This document shows positions 28,901-30,727 of a stretch of 64,000 nucleotides of DNA, one piece after another (the stretch's first letter is position 1; the number at the start of each line of letters is the position of its first letter). Where the stretch lies: NCBI RefSeq assembly GCF_900115955.1, contig NZ_FOYL01000002.1, forward strand, positions 806,001 to 870,000, read 5' to 3'. The translations under genes were made by a program, and so were the position numbers. The stretch is from Lentzea waywayandensis (GTDB taxonomy: Bacteria; Actinomycetota; Actinomycetes; Mycobacteriales; Pseudonocardiaceae). The notes beneath the pieces were generated by a model that saw nothing but the letters and a program-made list of their open reading frames with translations, did not search any database and was not told the origin of the DNA.

Positions 28901-30726
28901 TCAGCATGATCGTCCGGGCGAGCGAGCTCGACCAGCTCGACAATGTGATCAACGGCGTCATGGCCGGCACGCAGGACATGGACGGCCGCGTGGCGTTCGT
29001 GCTGGGCGTGAACGGCGCGACGCAGGCGGAGATCGACGCCGCGATCGCCACCGCGACCCCGTCGGTCACCGGCCGCGCGGAACCGGTCGCGCTGGTGAGC
29101 GTTCCGCACGGGTCCAGTGGCTTCAAGTTCGGCGAGACCCGCAACGCGACGCTGGAGAGCGACGCGCACGTGTTCGCGGTGACCGCCCTGGCGGCCACCG
29201 GAACGCACCCGTACGTGGCGGTCATGGACTTCGACGCGGGCGACCGCACGACCCGCGAGGGCGGGCACGTCTTCGACCACGTCGCCCGGCTCACGGACGC
29301 GGACGAGGTCGGCCCTGCCGACGGTCTCGACGTCCCGGCGCCGCTGCGACCGTTGATGATCGGCGGCGGCTACCGGGTCGCGGTCACGCCGGAGCAGCTG
29401 CACGCCGATGTCCTCGACCGCATCAACGGCGACTCGAAGACCACGGACGCGCAGAAGGACGCCTACCGGGCCAAGCTCGACGAGCCGGGCTTCCACGAGC
29501 GGTTCGTGCACGTGATCGACGCGGACATGCACGCGCGGCGCACCCAGCAGGGCATCCACCCGTTGCTGCCCTACACGCCGGAGCCGAACCTGTTCGTCGA
29601 CGGCCTGGTGCCGCTGGTGGACCCGAACGTGCGGTTCGGCCAGGGCCAGGCGGAGTTCGGGCAGCTCGGCCAGTCGCTCAACCGGTTCTACGCAGCGGAA
29701 CTGGCCAAGCTGCACACGCCGGCCGACCCCGCGAAGATGGACGCCGCCACCGAACTGGCCAGAGTGGACGTTCAGAACAACCGGCACCCGGTGCGCGGCC
29801 AGGCGTTCACGACCGACTTCGTGGCGGGCGACACCGGCACCGACCTGTCCAGGATCGCCTACGGGCTGATCACGGACGGCAAGCTGCCGCAGTCGCACAC
29901 CGCGCTGCCGAACGTGTCGGAGCGGTTCCTCGACGGCAAGCCCGCCAAGAAGGGCACGAAGTTCGCCGACGAGCGCGCCCGTCTCGCCACCGGTGAGCAC
30001 GCCGTGGTCGAGCCGTTCCTGCCTCCCGCCGAGGGGCAGACCACGAACACGTGGAACCCGCCCCGCAAGATGGAGACCCAGCTCGGCGCGCCGCAGAAGA
30101 ACCGGATGAACCCGGCCGTGTCCGCGCCGATGCCCGCGCCGTTCGAGCAGATGCAGGCGGGCATCCAGAAGGACCAGAAGGTCGTCGCGGCACACGGGCT
30201 CGTCGCGTCCGACCACGTGAGCAACACGCAGCGGCAGTTGCGGTTCCTCAACGAGGACGTGCTGGTCCGCCAGCCCACGCCACCGGTCACCGACAACGGC
30301 TTGTACGCCGTCGTCGCGCAGGCCCGCGGTGTCGACCCGGTGACGCTGCGCCAGCAGGTGGTGGGCCTGGCGGCCACCCACCAGGCGGTGACCAGGTTCG
30401 TGGCGGAGTACACCGTCAGCCGGCCGATGCACCAGGGGCACATGAACGGCGCGCTGGTGGAGAACGCGAACTGGCACATGAAGCCCGACGCCGCCGAGAA
30501 CGTCGGTGCCGGAAACGCCCGTGACCTGGTCGGACAGCTGATCGCAACGCAGCAGGGCGTCAACATCCGGATCCACCAGGCAGGGGGCAACCCGGTCCTG
30601 CTGCGGCCGATGGGCCCGCCGTTCCCCGACACCGTCGACGTCGAGATGGTGATCGACGGACGCCAGGTCACCTACCGGCCATACCAGCCGCCGGGAGGGG
30701 TGCAAGCGGACGTGCAGATGCATTAG
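1939..30726 (+). CDS. Giant modular secreted effector/adhesin-like protein
   Basis: 9,595 residues. ATG at 1939 is preceded by GGAGAA with about 9-base spacing. Order: WXG-like helices about 36-135 with F-S-G in place of W-x-G; Gly/Pro FTPTAPGY repeats and a Pro/Asn/Thr stalk to about 1100; PRTase-like domain about 1110-1480; Asp/Gly/Lys linker; metalloprotease 1 (HETLH, 1841); helical and coiled-coil pair about 2200-3000; beta set I about 3039-4845; metalloprotease 2 (5106); GT-A-like domain (DFD 5428-5430) and OTU-like remnant; beta set II about 6175-8020; twin alpha domains; metalloprotease 3 (8812); second GT-A-like domain (DFD 9097-9099); C-terminal OTU-like remnant. No signal peptide or sortase motif was seen, and no cysteine was noticed. 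Giant multidomain proteins are known in actinobacteria (for example those annotated 'lonely Cys domain'), but this layout is not one I can name. Function as a polymorphic toxin, adhesin or predation factor is inference. Confidence 0.9.
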   Translation: MAKGNVNPNPAPNPGANPPPSAPPTSGTGGGGPTGNSGYSMNDSSMQGLQGKAGDLGSRLSSISSGLRGLNFSGNALGPIGLFAVPALNASNDNAVSQADRGAKAFTEVQSNLKATLQTSQQVDQTNQTNIKSIDPSTDAKNVRGGGNNTSGNFTPGGPTANGPQGINGGGRNTSGNFTPGGPTANGPQPIKGGGSNTTSGVKGPGGGPSAAAPNIKGGTGATTSGVNTAGGAAASAAPNIKGGTGATPGGAKGPAPFTPTAPGYTPPSGAGGKGSTSGVKTPGGPSVGATPNIKGGAGATPGGGAKGPAPFTPTAPGYTPPGGTNTSGGKGGATGGVKSPAAFTPTAPGYTPPGGATAAGGKGGTTGGGAKGPAAFTPTAPGYKGPDGTNAGGKGGGASPGSPAAPGGGGKGPASFTPTAPGYNGPNTPGGAAGTKPATSAPGPQNAVTSPSRGGATPPAAPPMAPPMGGANPGGATGGERGGSKFTPAGGGAKGVFDAPKPPSPDSTITKAPPQSSPSTPPPAPKPGVGGTPPTGGATPPAGGATPGSPAPGGGAKGPAPFTPTAPGYNGPGNPGGPTTPGSQSAVATPPQSAGPRGVVPPGATPSAAAAPPMAPPMAPGGGANPGATGGERGGSKFTPAGGGAKGVFDAPKPPSPDSTITKAPPQSSPSTPPPAPKPTPLSPPAATAPPATSPNTAPPAQNRPGTPPVSSPAPAPNTNVPPNTNVPPPAQSRPAPVAPPVSSPAPNTNAPNTNAPSPRTDTTPSAQPPRADAPPAQTRPAPAANVPPVNTPSPTPNVNTPSPNVNTPATNPATNAPSTNVPPANTPPPRSDTTPSAQPPRSDAPPVQTRPAPAANVPPVSTPSPAPNVNTPAPNPATNAPSVNTPSPAPNTTVPPANTSPNPNPAPRPETNVPPAAAPNPAPNTNVPPATTPSPRPETNVPPANTPPPAPATNAPPANTPSPAPATNAPPANTPSPAPATNIPPANTPSPKPDTAVPAANTPKPETNAPPAGPKPTPDTNVPPPAQTRPAPPVNTPAPNTDIPPTTTPNPGDSSVKTRPAPQPPTGAAPNPNTTANPNPAPAFVVAPVVVPAPNQAQTGTNTDTDSVYEDALEPTAEQRVESYRATDPKNDSGYWPNPDNDGNLEHGPNPPSPFVAIRVDENTTVGLTPYMAKQWLADNGVTVPPRTSVEAAMHPLLYDAGLGGGNRKPEVYGIDNAADFRSEMQGVAAQQNIQAQQNVLNAVNDLATDITTKYPPEQFNYVGLGRSPAAVVAALQNQGHDAVSIPLSNFRPLPADPNSILAPAYNGPDGKPKTEPMTDQQQDMLDQHFDEFLGDLPPGKNVLLIDYTQGGLSLVSAQHQLQQHMNNNGSDARVQAFAIHEATNRNDINNTINAAAQPGSRFQGLYEQYIDGTGRADARQDFRNGIETHEIEFRHPLGDAFRNEAFDDFAEHGSYKILDQNPDTFQQDRPHRDHDVEPGVTPAWDVLKDAVAENNPQPKPDTVDNGNGNGPDNDDSPDTDNGKDSGKDNSKDGGPKDGDAKGGGSRDSDSDTRDGDSKGSDPKNGDQTRSAPPGPGNADVQSQTDTDTAANTSTDNKSAQNSPADNRPTPTRDAPATPPPASAPPAPPAPPAPPAPASNLNPDGTRKDVPKVGAPPAMTPPTPESHKGKEVLTDQSWRHDPAKTAEWSNPSNPADRSTWADRRNDTDVRTVNQTVHDVRTDSTPSNIKSYQGLINYDLRRIETSPGNFVQEYTVKVHIDPAANMTPEAVAQVKENATNGVNSMLNQGHRLPSGDQFHLNLEFTDNKADAHTSIKVDDKTTNPDQTHWGTDTSPEVLAHETLHYLGIPDEYKDTTRVFQQHDTNSGVHQNDGGMMGADVHLDDPGIRPRHLWLIENTANSQVAVPDTTINPAGPATVPPPADWTPKPATDSAPAPSTPDTDSTTPTPDTDVQTRPMPSSTMPGSFPGGFDADADVDADVRPNQTHSPNLDKVGLVESVLRSAAFQGVPVPNSSPLVGSNDVKSTVDTVLNDVQQNPQNHNHPGLTPNGLSSWVASQVDPDTLAKFHPDLEPNVPGLTADAKVDQWRANLANDLANGSSRRWDVVSTDGMKPGDADVVNHVAQQVKENGAMPTSADLVTKGLQTPAWADSQVGSHLPDTIAQSLGVQVVVDNNGVQTVHGPAGAPQVTVSSQNGTFGALGTPSPQDVRAGMEAWLGAKSSAEINQTIADLRKGGQNDALITAAQQTQLIKRASAHPGGPQVFMNDLLNQQAKLENRIDDSKSKSTWKPEALQTKQDKANQAQIQQDIARDTDLLNNVNNQINTIQDAGARVGLTHAVDNFVAGPKADKLANVGPQALTQLDAHLTQEIAAAENAGFDTTELKALQERVRNEPDARAAMAQISRHGVDGLTAQVDKASGLLQEFRETKEDYTGFNGFMNRWFGDGTNHSTAEVDAKIAEAEAVLKQSEHQLSFANNPEYSNRVDKALNMHDINQRLDRLQETNRENAARTAERDAERAAQAQEAREAQERREAQEQQARDRAQAQARQEHAAFKASLFGKSSAELDDLKTQYQGNPDRTFEIDQMSRNQEAAQKPGGIAQHLQDLQGDIKNTRNQVNDLKNIKDALPDAWKTELMRTDQAQRQAEQQNLRLREMELNNEINRLQFDRNDALTTYALNLPADPNAPGWQSVTPQDVADLETHVEGLINDARATGQPTPDLDRLADTLKDLRIGDQGGPIQTNDPAAGQNDAPSIHTDDSASVQSDNDVQDRAPVNENPAPAAEPRPRPQPFMQDPSTRPANPDVDLVVPGGFGPIQEGTPQRSFEASLYGLDSAALRDMQQNPAYSSNPERAAAIQSQIDTNYRAIGGPEIYDRQTQSARDGLARVEAANNRWNAADLVPDALKTQDMLDEKAARQEQANRDIQRAQNRVDQFTNNRDAALTTYALQQPADPNSYGWRQLSDADIAAVQTHLDQQIQDAQAGGHNTGHLEALRDFTQEVQEARRDADADTRPAPPAPDADTRPAPPAPGTDTRSAPDADTEVETRPAPPRPTPNPVIPMTTMAPQPVGQVPDTNLPSFFQDNKALGSITPTDVRGADAVVNEIPNLKPDDQARIKNALENDFETFLDGGRNFQVKIGNAWFEANIRAEMHADADTNVAADADTKVDKNYQAAVSTTTTNTVATSNDVGGSATAGVAMGPYGTAGGKAALATPTVSQSNTNSTTEQRAIKGSDDGSKKVTVPVSYEITLTDAKGDPARFSTLDTGTDVTLQIPADLSAIVDSGKTSDMTPPADAEWGTKVENAVPEAVVVKDAGKAFTEVAAGLHPSITKVGSPGREVLQNFLSPTSIRNNLPSMLGGFVTSPDLISPHASKGGAVQMTATLKEAKLVGTHDTAALDLKDTSAWGSSVSASTKTGFDATAGFGGNIGVPGQVGGTVGATATYSTRTAEGVNAGSSSSHKTGIGVKNETGLYEVTAEVEVRTPSGDSVKMEVTTHMRMGLHEAGAVGLPTPDGTRNSITDPATADTKFLPPFVADTIAAGNAKVGEFTPANKVQGQVESALRELPGFDKFLPKWNNKDANPRSSKGQGFADVAEQLANQRKIAATLSPAALKANMDSLLGPGVQVQLKNSGKTTNTYVNVTVKAKVSNPKHLGQADARPVSDSTTTGPKLDANTSTTKGWTGGVQGRVNIPVKTGVASLTPMPQAGVSYNHSWTDKTSAGPAVSATSSNPGSPDAQVFQQDVEFEVEITTFTRPRTWVRTVVPGAPGQQAPEVTTVAKTDAGLDKIDGKVNLWVSDGSTLKNDPGDGFKPGDPKPTQLENSPTVKDLLNPKDARPKSPEFLNVEAVANTTALRDQAIDALNRAANGDSALTTPGTASRAQIDKMFAPENIKANLQRLIETGVQEQGLKYDRRVTDRSGAIGMSVTLGEAKLVSISDTTGSDNSVSGGYKAGESSSTSRSVDLTAGINVPVRPNVTPPPAGTPSNPSGSGGAAVTGKITPWSDTKTESNEVAGNVDRGRTTPGDARTVLVQIDAEFTIVGESRAGNFLHGGTPNAEGVKVDMPKSVFVRVSEDVAREMGVLPKVESTVPKPDFPKMAPPATVAPDEPGALGLSNVESVPNLSGVVNNLTTELSAKTKKFGSDSLIPDSVLKDSMSNLQRIVDLNSPASVKAMIDSALDGGVPLLVHQPGTFGKDSYQVTLRAKAGSPQFDQVVNDGVDMSHNVGGSRKESDGVGRGSGWGAGIRAPGLASPGSANPNVSGTAGVAAGANIGSSKSTSLTTSTTEAFSSTRTASGPAAQYTVPVEFELVVEKGNKLVAKAESGPQEMKVRTHADNQKISQPTTGHGNPQPYMSASSRRGSEFGTPEATAAFQQDTRASQLPPTASVENLRGAKDLRDAAVKAMTDAGAGKGLTGKGTGSLNALFSTLSPENLQPHLPSMLSGPLDVPGLKEAALTFGQDADVKVYAKLVNPQLGSLSDDVKIETPLTTKTTETSSEAKVSDTADVSVGLAQGSAAVKQGAPTDTVNFGTGGVELRHANEDSSAVSGGPAQAEGGNVKPKDAPRTGLVQFDVEYRVVATIGGKTSVVDLSVPGSAGVRMPAAEVETTLNQPLGDSLKDAQADVKKAADDWRTAEKDVEKARHDAQDAINEAAAVLARTDQPLGAASTTLNTAIQTHKDAEAAAAPFQTAFDNTIRDAGQTRATIKDLNAQVVSLSQDAQVADNAVSDARANGAPQTEIDQLTQESDAAHTALTDAQQQVADARVELDVQRQAATDARTELQGPKETAANADAARAAAQDARQKLVDEQTAAEQAIKDAETRLDAARRDADAKQKLWWDAKAKVDNEVDAFNTTANTPPPAPMPPTTTTSASTTTPGVDQRPQDSTVAETSRSGAEASSSRPAPPAAPPAPPAPDAKSDTPKQVKSGGAPPRMTPPTPESHQGKDVLTDESWRHDPAKTADWFAPSKPADPSTWADRRADANVKTVDVVVHDVRTNSTPSNLKSYKGLINYDLRRIETSPGNFVQEYTVKVHIDPAAKTDPAVVAQVKENAANGVNSLLNQGFRLPSGDQFHLNLEFTDNKADAHTSIKVDPDNPNVDQTHWNPTTSPEVLAHETLHYLGIPDEYSDKSRVFQQHDTNSGVHKDDGGMMGADVHGKEPGLRPRHLWLVERTATSQVMVPDTRLDTSGPAITPPSTTPDSTPDGDTRPVATKRDRSPESDSNPPADNRTTKKKPDADRWTNTEAGPSNTGAGAKMEVDSDVDNLAAELGKLSLGEVDFSYNPAFAKLANGITPVLPTKDSYLGDLRKSVEEGRRPSFVVNMIVSHSALNDPKADINQVIDAITKDAGPLGKDMVFVIGVNGPTGADTKIDAEIAKANTNVANRKEPIALVPLSTFAPKDGFPFGRMRNGTMHSSATQFAIGAMNGKGTHPYISFQDFDTGSRLVTGNQKDVFNHVAESMNSEAGPIRPLLYSGGYRVGDPAKLIKETQARITAEKASIEGDTKLTADEKKEALAELKVAQDYLAKPEFAEKFQQAMSDDMDARSRQKDSAPLLPYSPEPNLFMDAAVTVVGPEVKFSDGGNEFGDLSDSINEFAGKEIVDLHENELPTPPKPSESLAEAKAKLESDIAAENRAPSPSEAKTLQELQKGIDKAEADVAQLKAEVEATFKAQRPDLPQTTIDSAVEAVVNGSLAKNTIESAIDVDMQNNRNPYRGENFTSDFVKGAVGTDLSRLALGFAKTEGKQWPQSHVALTSVTNRGYGGLPDADGKVDNKADRAAKADVSGAKARDGYGDKKPRASGAPNPGNKPHSQREAQQITQHTYSYDPQTGVHTETSKSGGWQPSKLDALHLGWEDKNTLGGAISAPIPGHGYMGVDPQVDPTTVYPEKPVVEKPAKGKGKEKEKAPAKKAKTEADVQHIVPGNKQQKMATMLNLAMSANTSNVTRTFGTLEHGILPIAADPRPDGLFNAVHDALTSQTPPPASGSGKKKGKAAPAVKTATELRAGAVQKASISSPAINKEIARFRQEHGLDNGHVVTALVEPGPPSVTDPTADPFALAYPADVDRLAKAEELAAKLLATEIGRPLTIHGPSGSVTIEPFFEPRPETNSKSSEADIKKANAWKKPVFPAPLELDARPLDNGRSAFTRHDPANQPLDDDAMDTRQAPPPPVQETSTQDAPVWTAPETEVETRPAPPSPTPNPAIPMTVMGPQPVGQVMPGTQALPGFFQDNKALGTIAPTNVRGAENVTNAIENLKPADAARIQQAINGDFESFLDKGRNFQVKIGNNWFEANIRATMQAQTDVAPVDAPGVKVDATAQSGNSSSATHTVATANDIGGSASASGGLGAYGSLGGKAQLATPAQSQSMSSSLTDQRIIRAGEGSTQATVNVSYDITLANASGGLRPVATVDTGTDVTLQIPNDLATITSSGNTSAAVTPADGKWGTKLEHPAPEAVSVDNPAKAFADVARELHPSIVKVGSPGREALQNFLSPTEIRNNLGAMLGGAYVTSPDLISPHASKGAAVQMKAKLQGAELVGTLGTGQLRLHETSAHSSGVSSTTKSGGDVNAGLGFNSGLPNVLGGQAGVTAGYSARTAENVNAGINTAHKSGIQLKGDTGLYKVTAEVEVRTPSGKTVQFPVTTYLRVGLPEAGQIGLPTPDGTRNTIVDDSNKGTKFPPPYMGDALAAGNAKVGEFEVASEVQTQVEDALRDIPGMARFLPNWNDPNANPRSSKGKAFSDVAEQLANQRRLTSQLSPAALRTNMDSLMGPGVQVQLKSSSKSTNTYVNVTVKAKVSDPKHLGQADARNVRDASSTGPKLDSSSSTTKGWSGGVEGKLVIPRETKIAKLTPTPQAGVKYNHSWTDKTSAGPTVNSTSLSVGSPNAQVFRGDVEFEVEITTFTRPRAWVRRIVPGAPGFHSPEQTTVAKTGGGATDLKPIKGEVNLWVSDSSTLDSDPGKGFEPGTPEPRRLKDAPTVNKLLSTKPKEKAPDFLHVEAVANTTALRDQAIDALNRAAGGDSALTVPGTASRAQIDKMFSPENIKANLRTLTETGIQEQGLKYDRRVTDRTGAIGVKFGLSNPKIVSISDNTGTENASTGGYKAGQASSTNRSVDVTGGINVPIKPNDPAPPAGEPTPASGAGGFAVAGKVTPWSDSKSTGKEVGGSHDRNYVTPAGGRTVLVQLDADVTVVGESRAANFIAGTTPKAEGATVSLPKSVFVRVTEDVARDMGLLPDVQPTVPKPEFPKMAPPATVAEGEPGALGLSTVESVPDLSDVVADLSSKVNAKTAKRFGEPLLPDSVLKDSMSNLQRLVDFSSPASVKAMVDSALDGGVPLLVHQPGTFGKDSYQVTLRAKAGTPEFQNVVNDGVEMESTIAGSHKVTDGQGRGTGWGIGLKAPGLAQPGSANPNVSGTAGVMAAGNIGQSKSSSVSTSTTDQFASFRAGSGPAARYSVPIEFELVVEKGDKLVAKSESGEQKMTVRLHADNQKVDGSAAPQPYTKDQNSRTADQGTPQAASDWQQDGSPSTLPPGASVENLRGAQDLREATIQALKDAGAKKGLTGKGTGALNSLLSTLSPENLQPHLPGMLSGPLTVPGLHEAALTFGQDADVKVYAKLVDPTLGSLSDGVALENPKSQVTATSTDSKVTESGDLSVGLATGGAGIKQNTDPKDNVAFGTSGVELRHAGEDSTANSGGQTDNKVNNLKPKATTGLVQFGVEYRVVATIGGRTAVVDLSVPNSAAVRMPTTDAQTVLGKNFSPELTSAQAEVKAAADAWRTAEVEVDAQRHAAQQVINTSATTLARADSSFTPVQIDYNKAIQDHLDEQAKLPDLETRAETARQEAQRTLDAISELSPKVGGFGALAMTAQFEIDDAKSDIEAKATTLRTLESQLAATPGNAALQGQVDAARLAHTNAQTTLRTAESAFTSAKAGMQDAQHRLDAANNAIGGLRTEAAARRADLVAQQQVVAQFDAARIAQQARHDQAMAQLEADHAAQKALVTEAETKLNDARTTADGRQQEWWDKKAVVDRKVAEYNNPPATTTTASSSTPPPPPPAPETSSSSKPSSSDVETRPAPPAPETSSSSKPSTSRNVETRPAPQPPAPETSSSSKASTSRNVETPPAPQPPNAPSTQPSTEATTSSTDTEAPTSVPDVVVQSHLKALTADAMTNASPLATEVGQKLNSDTGKYVQAEAGLHLLRASVVLDTRTDDIATMIQRHGVESVARAFTREFGRPIIETAQLAQFGDLSTPESRAAFDGWAHRMWDTIGNTPSYTANPDKLAADVFNHDKGYNRGTNFAQETAFADLVGAPSLADAIAETQVYGTDSYSQALWVQKVLGDAEIIPSDAIVSPEAFTRAVTDHRSEIGAALGVDLTPELVTALKEHLQGDGMVADDPAPATEPVPPSAPTPRSEAETQLVALTDDAVENATPLMKQVEAELKENPKKYLDHKAGLDLLRASVVLHTRAGEVAALVDQHGLEAVTKAFNDEFKRPIIESEQIAAFADDPGHGKFDDWSHQLWNTLEGSPTFAADPAKIASEIFNHEKGYNRAFNFAQETAIIDVMGAPPLSDSIGEIAVYGPDSYSQALWVHQVLAKSMIVPEGLVSPEAFTQAVTDNQAELGQALGVQLDPAAIAEMKAHLQGDGMVADDPAPSAPPLEAPTSHVPPSDPSPLHSTETNAAWFDPQNPVSSQAIADVRATTPATSWVRGEDGGVLDSTKVGPHGIKMQAWRGPIAYDNRVLNVDGVPVRDFTVRLHLNGGDADVQDRTRAGVEELYNQGYKLPGGEQFHVTVEFTDNPADAHATIDVTNDPKGRANQLTWPAHTDSRRLAHEVGHFLGLRDEYLETGDVKPIFQHQDGRGRVVNDNTPMTQGIDKADAQLKPRHLQLVQNRMEALQTHNRPQPVVEERSELPPPNMPKRGNDHLDSDPAGDAVKRTREELAELSIEDNEDVEMAEQQDTTPFNENGVHNAAYQNLAQGHPLTQITAENYLQRTQQSIDANEKPSFVVSMIVRASELDQLDNVINGVMAGTQDMDGRVAFVLGVNGATQAEIDAAIATATPSVTGRAEPVALVSVPHGSSGFKFGETRNATLESDAHVFAVTALAATGTHPYVAVMDFDAGDRTTREGGHVFDHVARLTDADEVGPADGLDVPAPLRPLMIGGGYRVAVTPEQLHADVLDRINGDSKTTDAQKDAYRAKLDEPGFHERFVHVIDADMHARRTQQGIHPLLPYTPEPNLFVDGLVPLVDPNVRFGQGQAEFGQLGQSLNRFYAAELAKLHTPADPAKMDAATELARVDVQNNRHPVRGQAFTTDFVAGDTGTDLSRIAYGLITDGKLPQSHTALPNVSERFLDGKPAKKGTKFADERARLATGEHAVVEPFLPPAEGQTTNTWNPPRKMETQLGAPQKNRMNPAVSAPMPAPFEQMQAGIQKDQKVVAAHGLVASDHVSNTQRQLRFLNEDVLVRQPTPPVTDNGLYAVVAQARGVDPVTLRQQVVGLAATHQAVTRFVAEYTVSRPMHQGHMNGALVENANWHMKPDAAENVGAGNARDLVGQLIATQQGVNIRIHQAGGNPVLLRPMGPPFPDTVDVEMVIDGRQVTYRPYQPPGGVQADVQMH
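2340..3975 (+). repeat. Gly/Pro repeats of the N-terminal stalk
   Basis: The segment encodes repeated units around GGxAKGPAxFTPTAPGY, with at least six copies between about 2690 and 3650. A further block of about 150 nt (ERGGSKFTPAGG through FDAPKPPSPDSTITKAP) occurs twice, near 3376-3520 and 3836-3975, almost identical in DNA. Such low-complexity sequence is expected to form an extended secreted or cell-wall-spanning stalk. Confidence 0.8.
3976..5220 (+). repeat. Pro/Asn/Thr-rich stalk
   Basis: About 415 residues dominated by short motifs such as NTNVPPANTPSPAP and AQTRPAP, repeated dozens of times with drift. No globular domain is visible. It resembles proline-rich wall-spanning linkers and separates the WXG-like head from the first globular domain. 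Confidence 0.75.
5245..6400 (+). other. PRTase-like domain of the giant protein
   Basis: Residues about 1103-1488. A strand-loop YVGLGRSPAAVVAAL is followed about 75 residues later by NVLLIDYTQGGLSLVSA. These resemble the first strand and the PRPP-loop region of phosphoribosyltransferase folds (hydrophobic strand, two acidic or polar residues, T-x-G-G/S). The canonical pair of acidic residues is reduced to one Asp, so activity is doubtful. Fold assignment is inference from two motifs. Confidence 0.4.
6904..7665 (+). other. Metzincin-like metalloprotease domain 1
   Basis: Residues about 1656-1909. The zinc motif HETLHYLGIPDEY runs from H1841, with E1842, H1845, G1848 and D1851, matching the HExxHxxGxxD pattern known from snapalysin-type (M7) metzincins, where Asp is the third zinc ligand. 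A downstream GGMMG about 28 residues later could form the Met-turn. The catalytic residues are intact. Confidence 0.7.
9592..10935 (+). repeat. Twin coiled-coil modules
   Basis: Two related helical modules, about 9592-10135 and 10396-10935. Both start with AS-L-(F/Y)-G, pass through charged coiled coil, and end with DALTTYAL/AALTTYAL, PADPN, a GW pair and a final helix. The upstream segment from about 9430 has a long stretch rich in Arg/Glu/Gln/Ala typical of a rod. They probably act as spacers or oligomerisation elements. Confidence 0.6.
11053..16473 (+). repeat. Beta set I: six related beta modules plus coiled coil
   Basis: Six modules of roughly 190-240 residues begin near 11163, 11889, 12590, 13459, 14260 and 15078. 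Each has a helical lead with a (L)SP-x-x-(I/L/V) motif and a 'ML/LL-x-x-G' turn, then strands, a Ser/Thr-rich stretch, a Gly/Ala-rich stretch, a second Ser/Thr-rich stretch, and an ending strand such as VTVPVSYEITL, VEFEVEITTF, VLVQIDAEFTIV, YTVPVEFELVV or LVQFDVEYRVV. The set closes with a coiled coil (about 15760-16473). No Pfam family is recognised. Confidence 0.7.
16699..17460 (+). other. Metzincin-like metalloprotease domain 2
   Basis: Residues about 4921-5174, very similar to domain 1 throughout, including the lead-in (TPPTPESH) and HETLHYLGIPDEY with H5106, E5107, H5110, G5113 and D5116. It lies exactly 9,795 bases after copy 1. Catalytic residues are intact. Confidence 0.7.
17743..19180 (+). 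other. GT-A-like glycosyltransferase domain 1
   Basis: Residues about 5269-5748. A strand SFVVNMIVSHS opens the domain, then MVFVIGVNGP, then GRMRNGTMHS about 50 residues on, then HPYISFQDFDTGSR with a D-F-D at 5428-5430. This order (N-terminal strand, R-N helix, then DxD) is that of family-2-type GT-A transferases. RPLLYSGGYRV and PYSPEPNLFMDA follow. If active it would transfer a sugar from a nucleotide donor; substrate unknown. Confidence 0.5.
19630..20220 (+). other. Degenerate OTU-like segment 1
   Basis: Residues about 5898-6094. RPDGLFNAVHDAL resembles the catalytic-Cys box of OTU proteases (D-G-x-C-L-F/Y-x-A) but without Cys, and a later TELRAGAV matches the 'LR' helix. The end (LTIHGPSGSVTIEPFF) sits where an OTU catalytic His would be expected and has none aligned. 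Family assignment is inference. Confidence 0.3.
20461..25995 (+). repeat. Beta set II: duplicate of beta set I
   Basis: The six-module set plus coiled coil recurs 9,408 bases after set I, colinear across about 5.5 kb, with long stretches of near identity (for example around SFFQDNKALG, KVGSPGRE, YVNVTVKAKV, LKYDRRVTDR, GTFGKDSYQVTLRAKAG, VKVYAKLV). Divergence is concentrated in the Ser/Thr- and Gly-rich loops. Confidence 0.85.
26341..27840 (+). repeat. Twin alpha-helical domains
   Basis: Two about 245-residue domains in tandem (26341-27078 and 27121-27840). Shared landmarks: LLRASVVL, a 'FxRPIIE' motif, a W-(A/S)-H helix, FNH-x-KGYNR-x-x-NFAQETA, YG-x-DSYSQALWV, SPEAFT, and the closing GDGMVADDPAP. 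They resemble no enzyme I can name; the conserved His and Asn clusters could be structural or catalytic. Confidence 0.7.
27900..28560 (+). other. Metzincin-like metalloprotease domain 3
   Basis: Residues about 8655-8874. A diverged third copy: HEVGHFLGLRDEY from H8812, with E8813, H8816, G8819 and D8822. The lead-in preserves the ordering of copies 1 and 2 (YNQGYKLPGGEQFHVTVEFTDN, PADAHA) but only about half the residues. Catalytic ligands are intact. Confidence 0.65.
28768..29930 (+). other. GT-A-like glycosyltransferase domain 2
   Basis: Residues about 8944-9331. Diverged second copy: SFVVSMIVRAS, VAFVLGVNGA, GETRNATLES, HPYVAVMDFDAGDR with D-F-D at 9097-9099, RPLMIGGGYRV, PYTPEPNLFVDG. 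It ends in the shared NNR-x-P-x-RG ... TGTDLSR tail. Confidence 0.5.
30190..30726 (+). other. C-terminal OTU-like remnant
   Basis: Residues about 9418-9595. VTDNGLYAVVAQARG followed by VTLRQQVVGLA resembles the OTU catalytic-Cys box and LR helix, but the Cys position is Gly-Leu. The extreme C-terminus (VDVEMVIDG then VTYRPYQP) matches the terminal strand of OTU folds, where a catalytic His-Tyr pair is expected; the His is absent. Probably an inactive, binding-type domain. Confidence 0.35.
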
Positions 30727-30727
30727 C

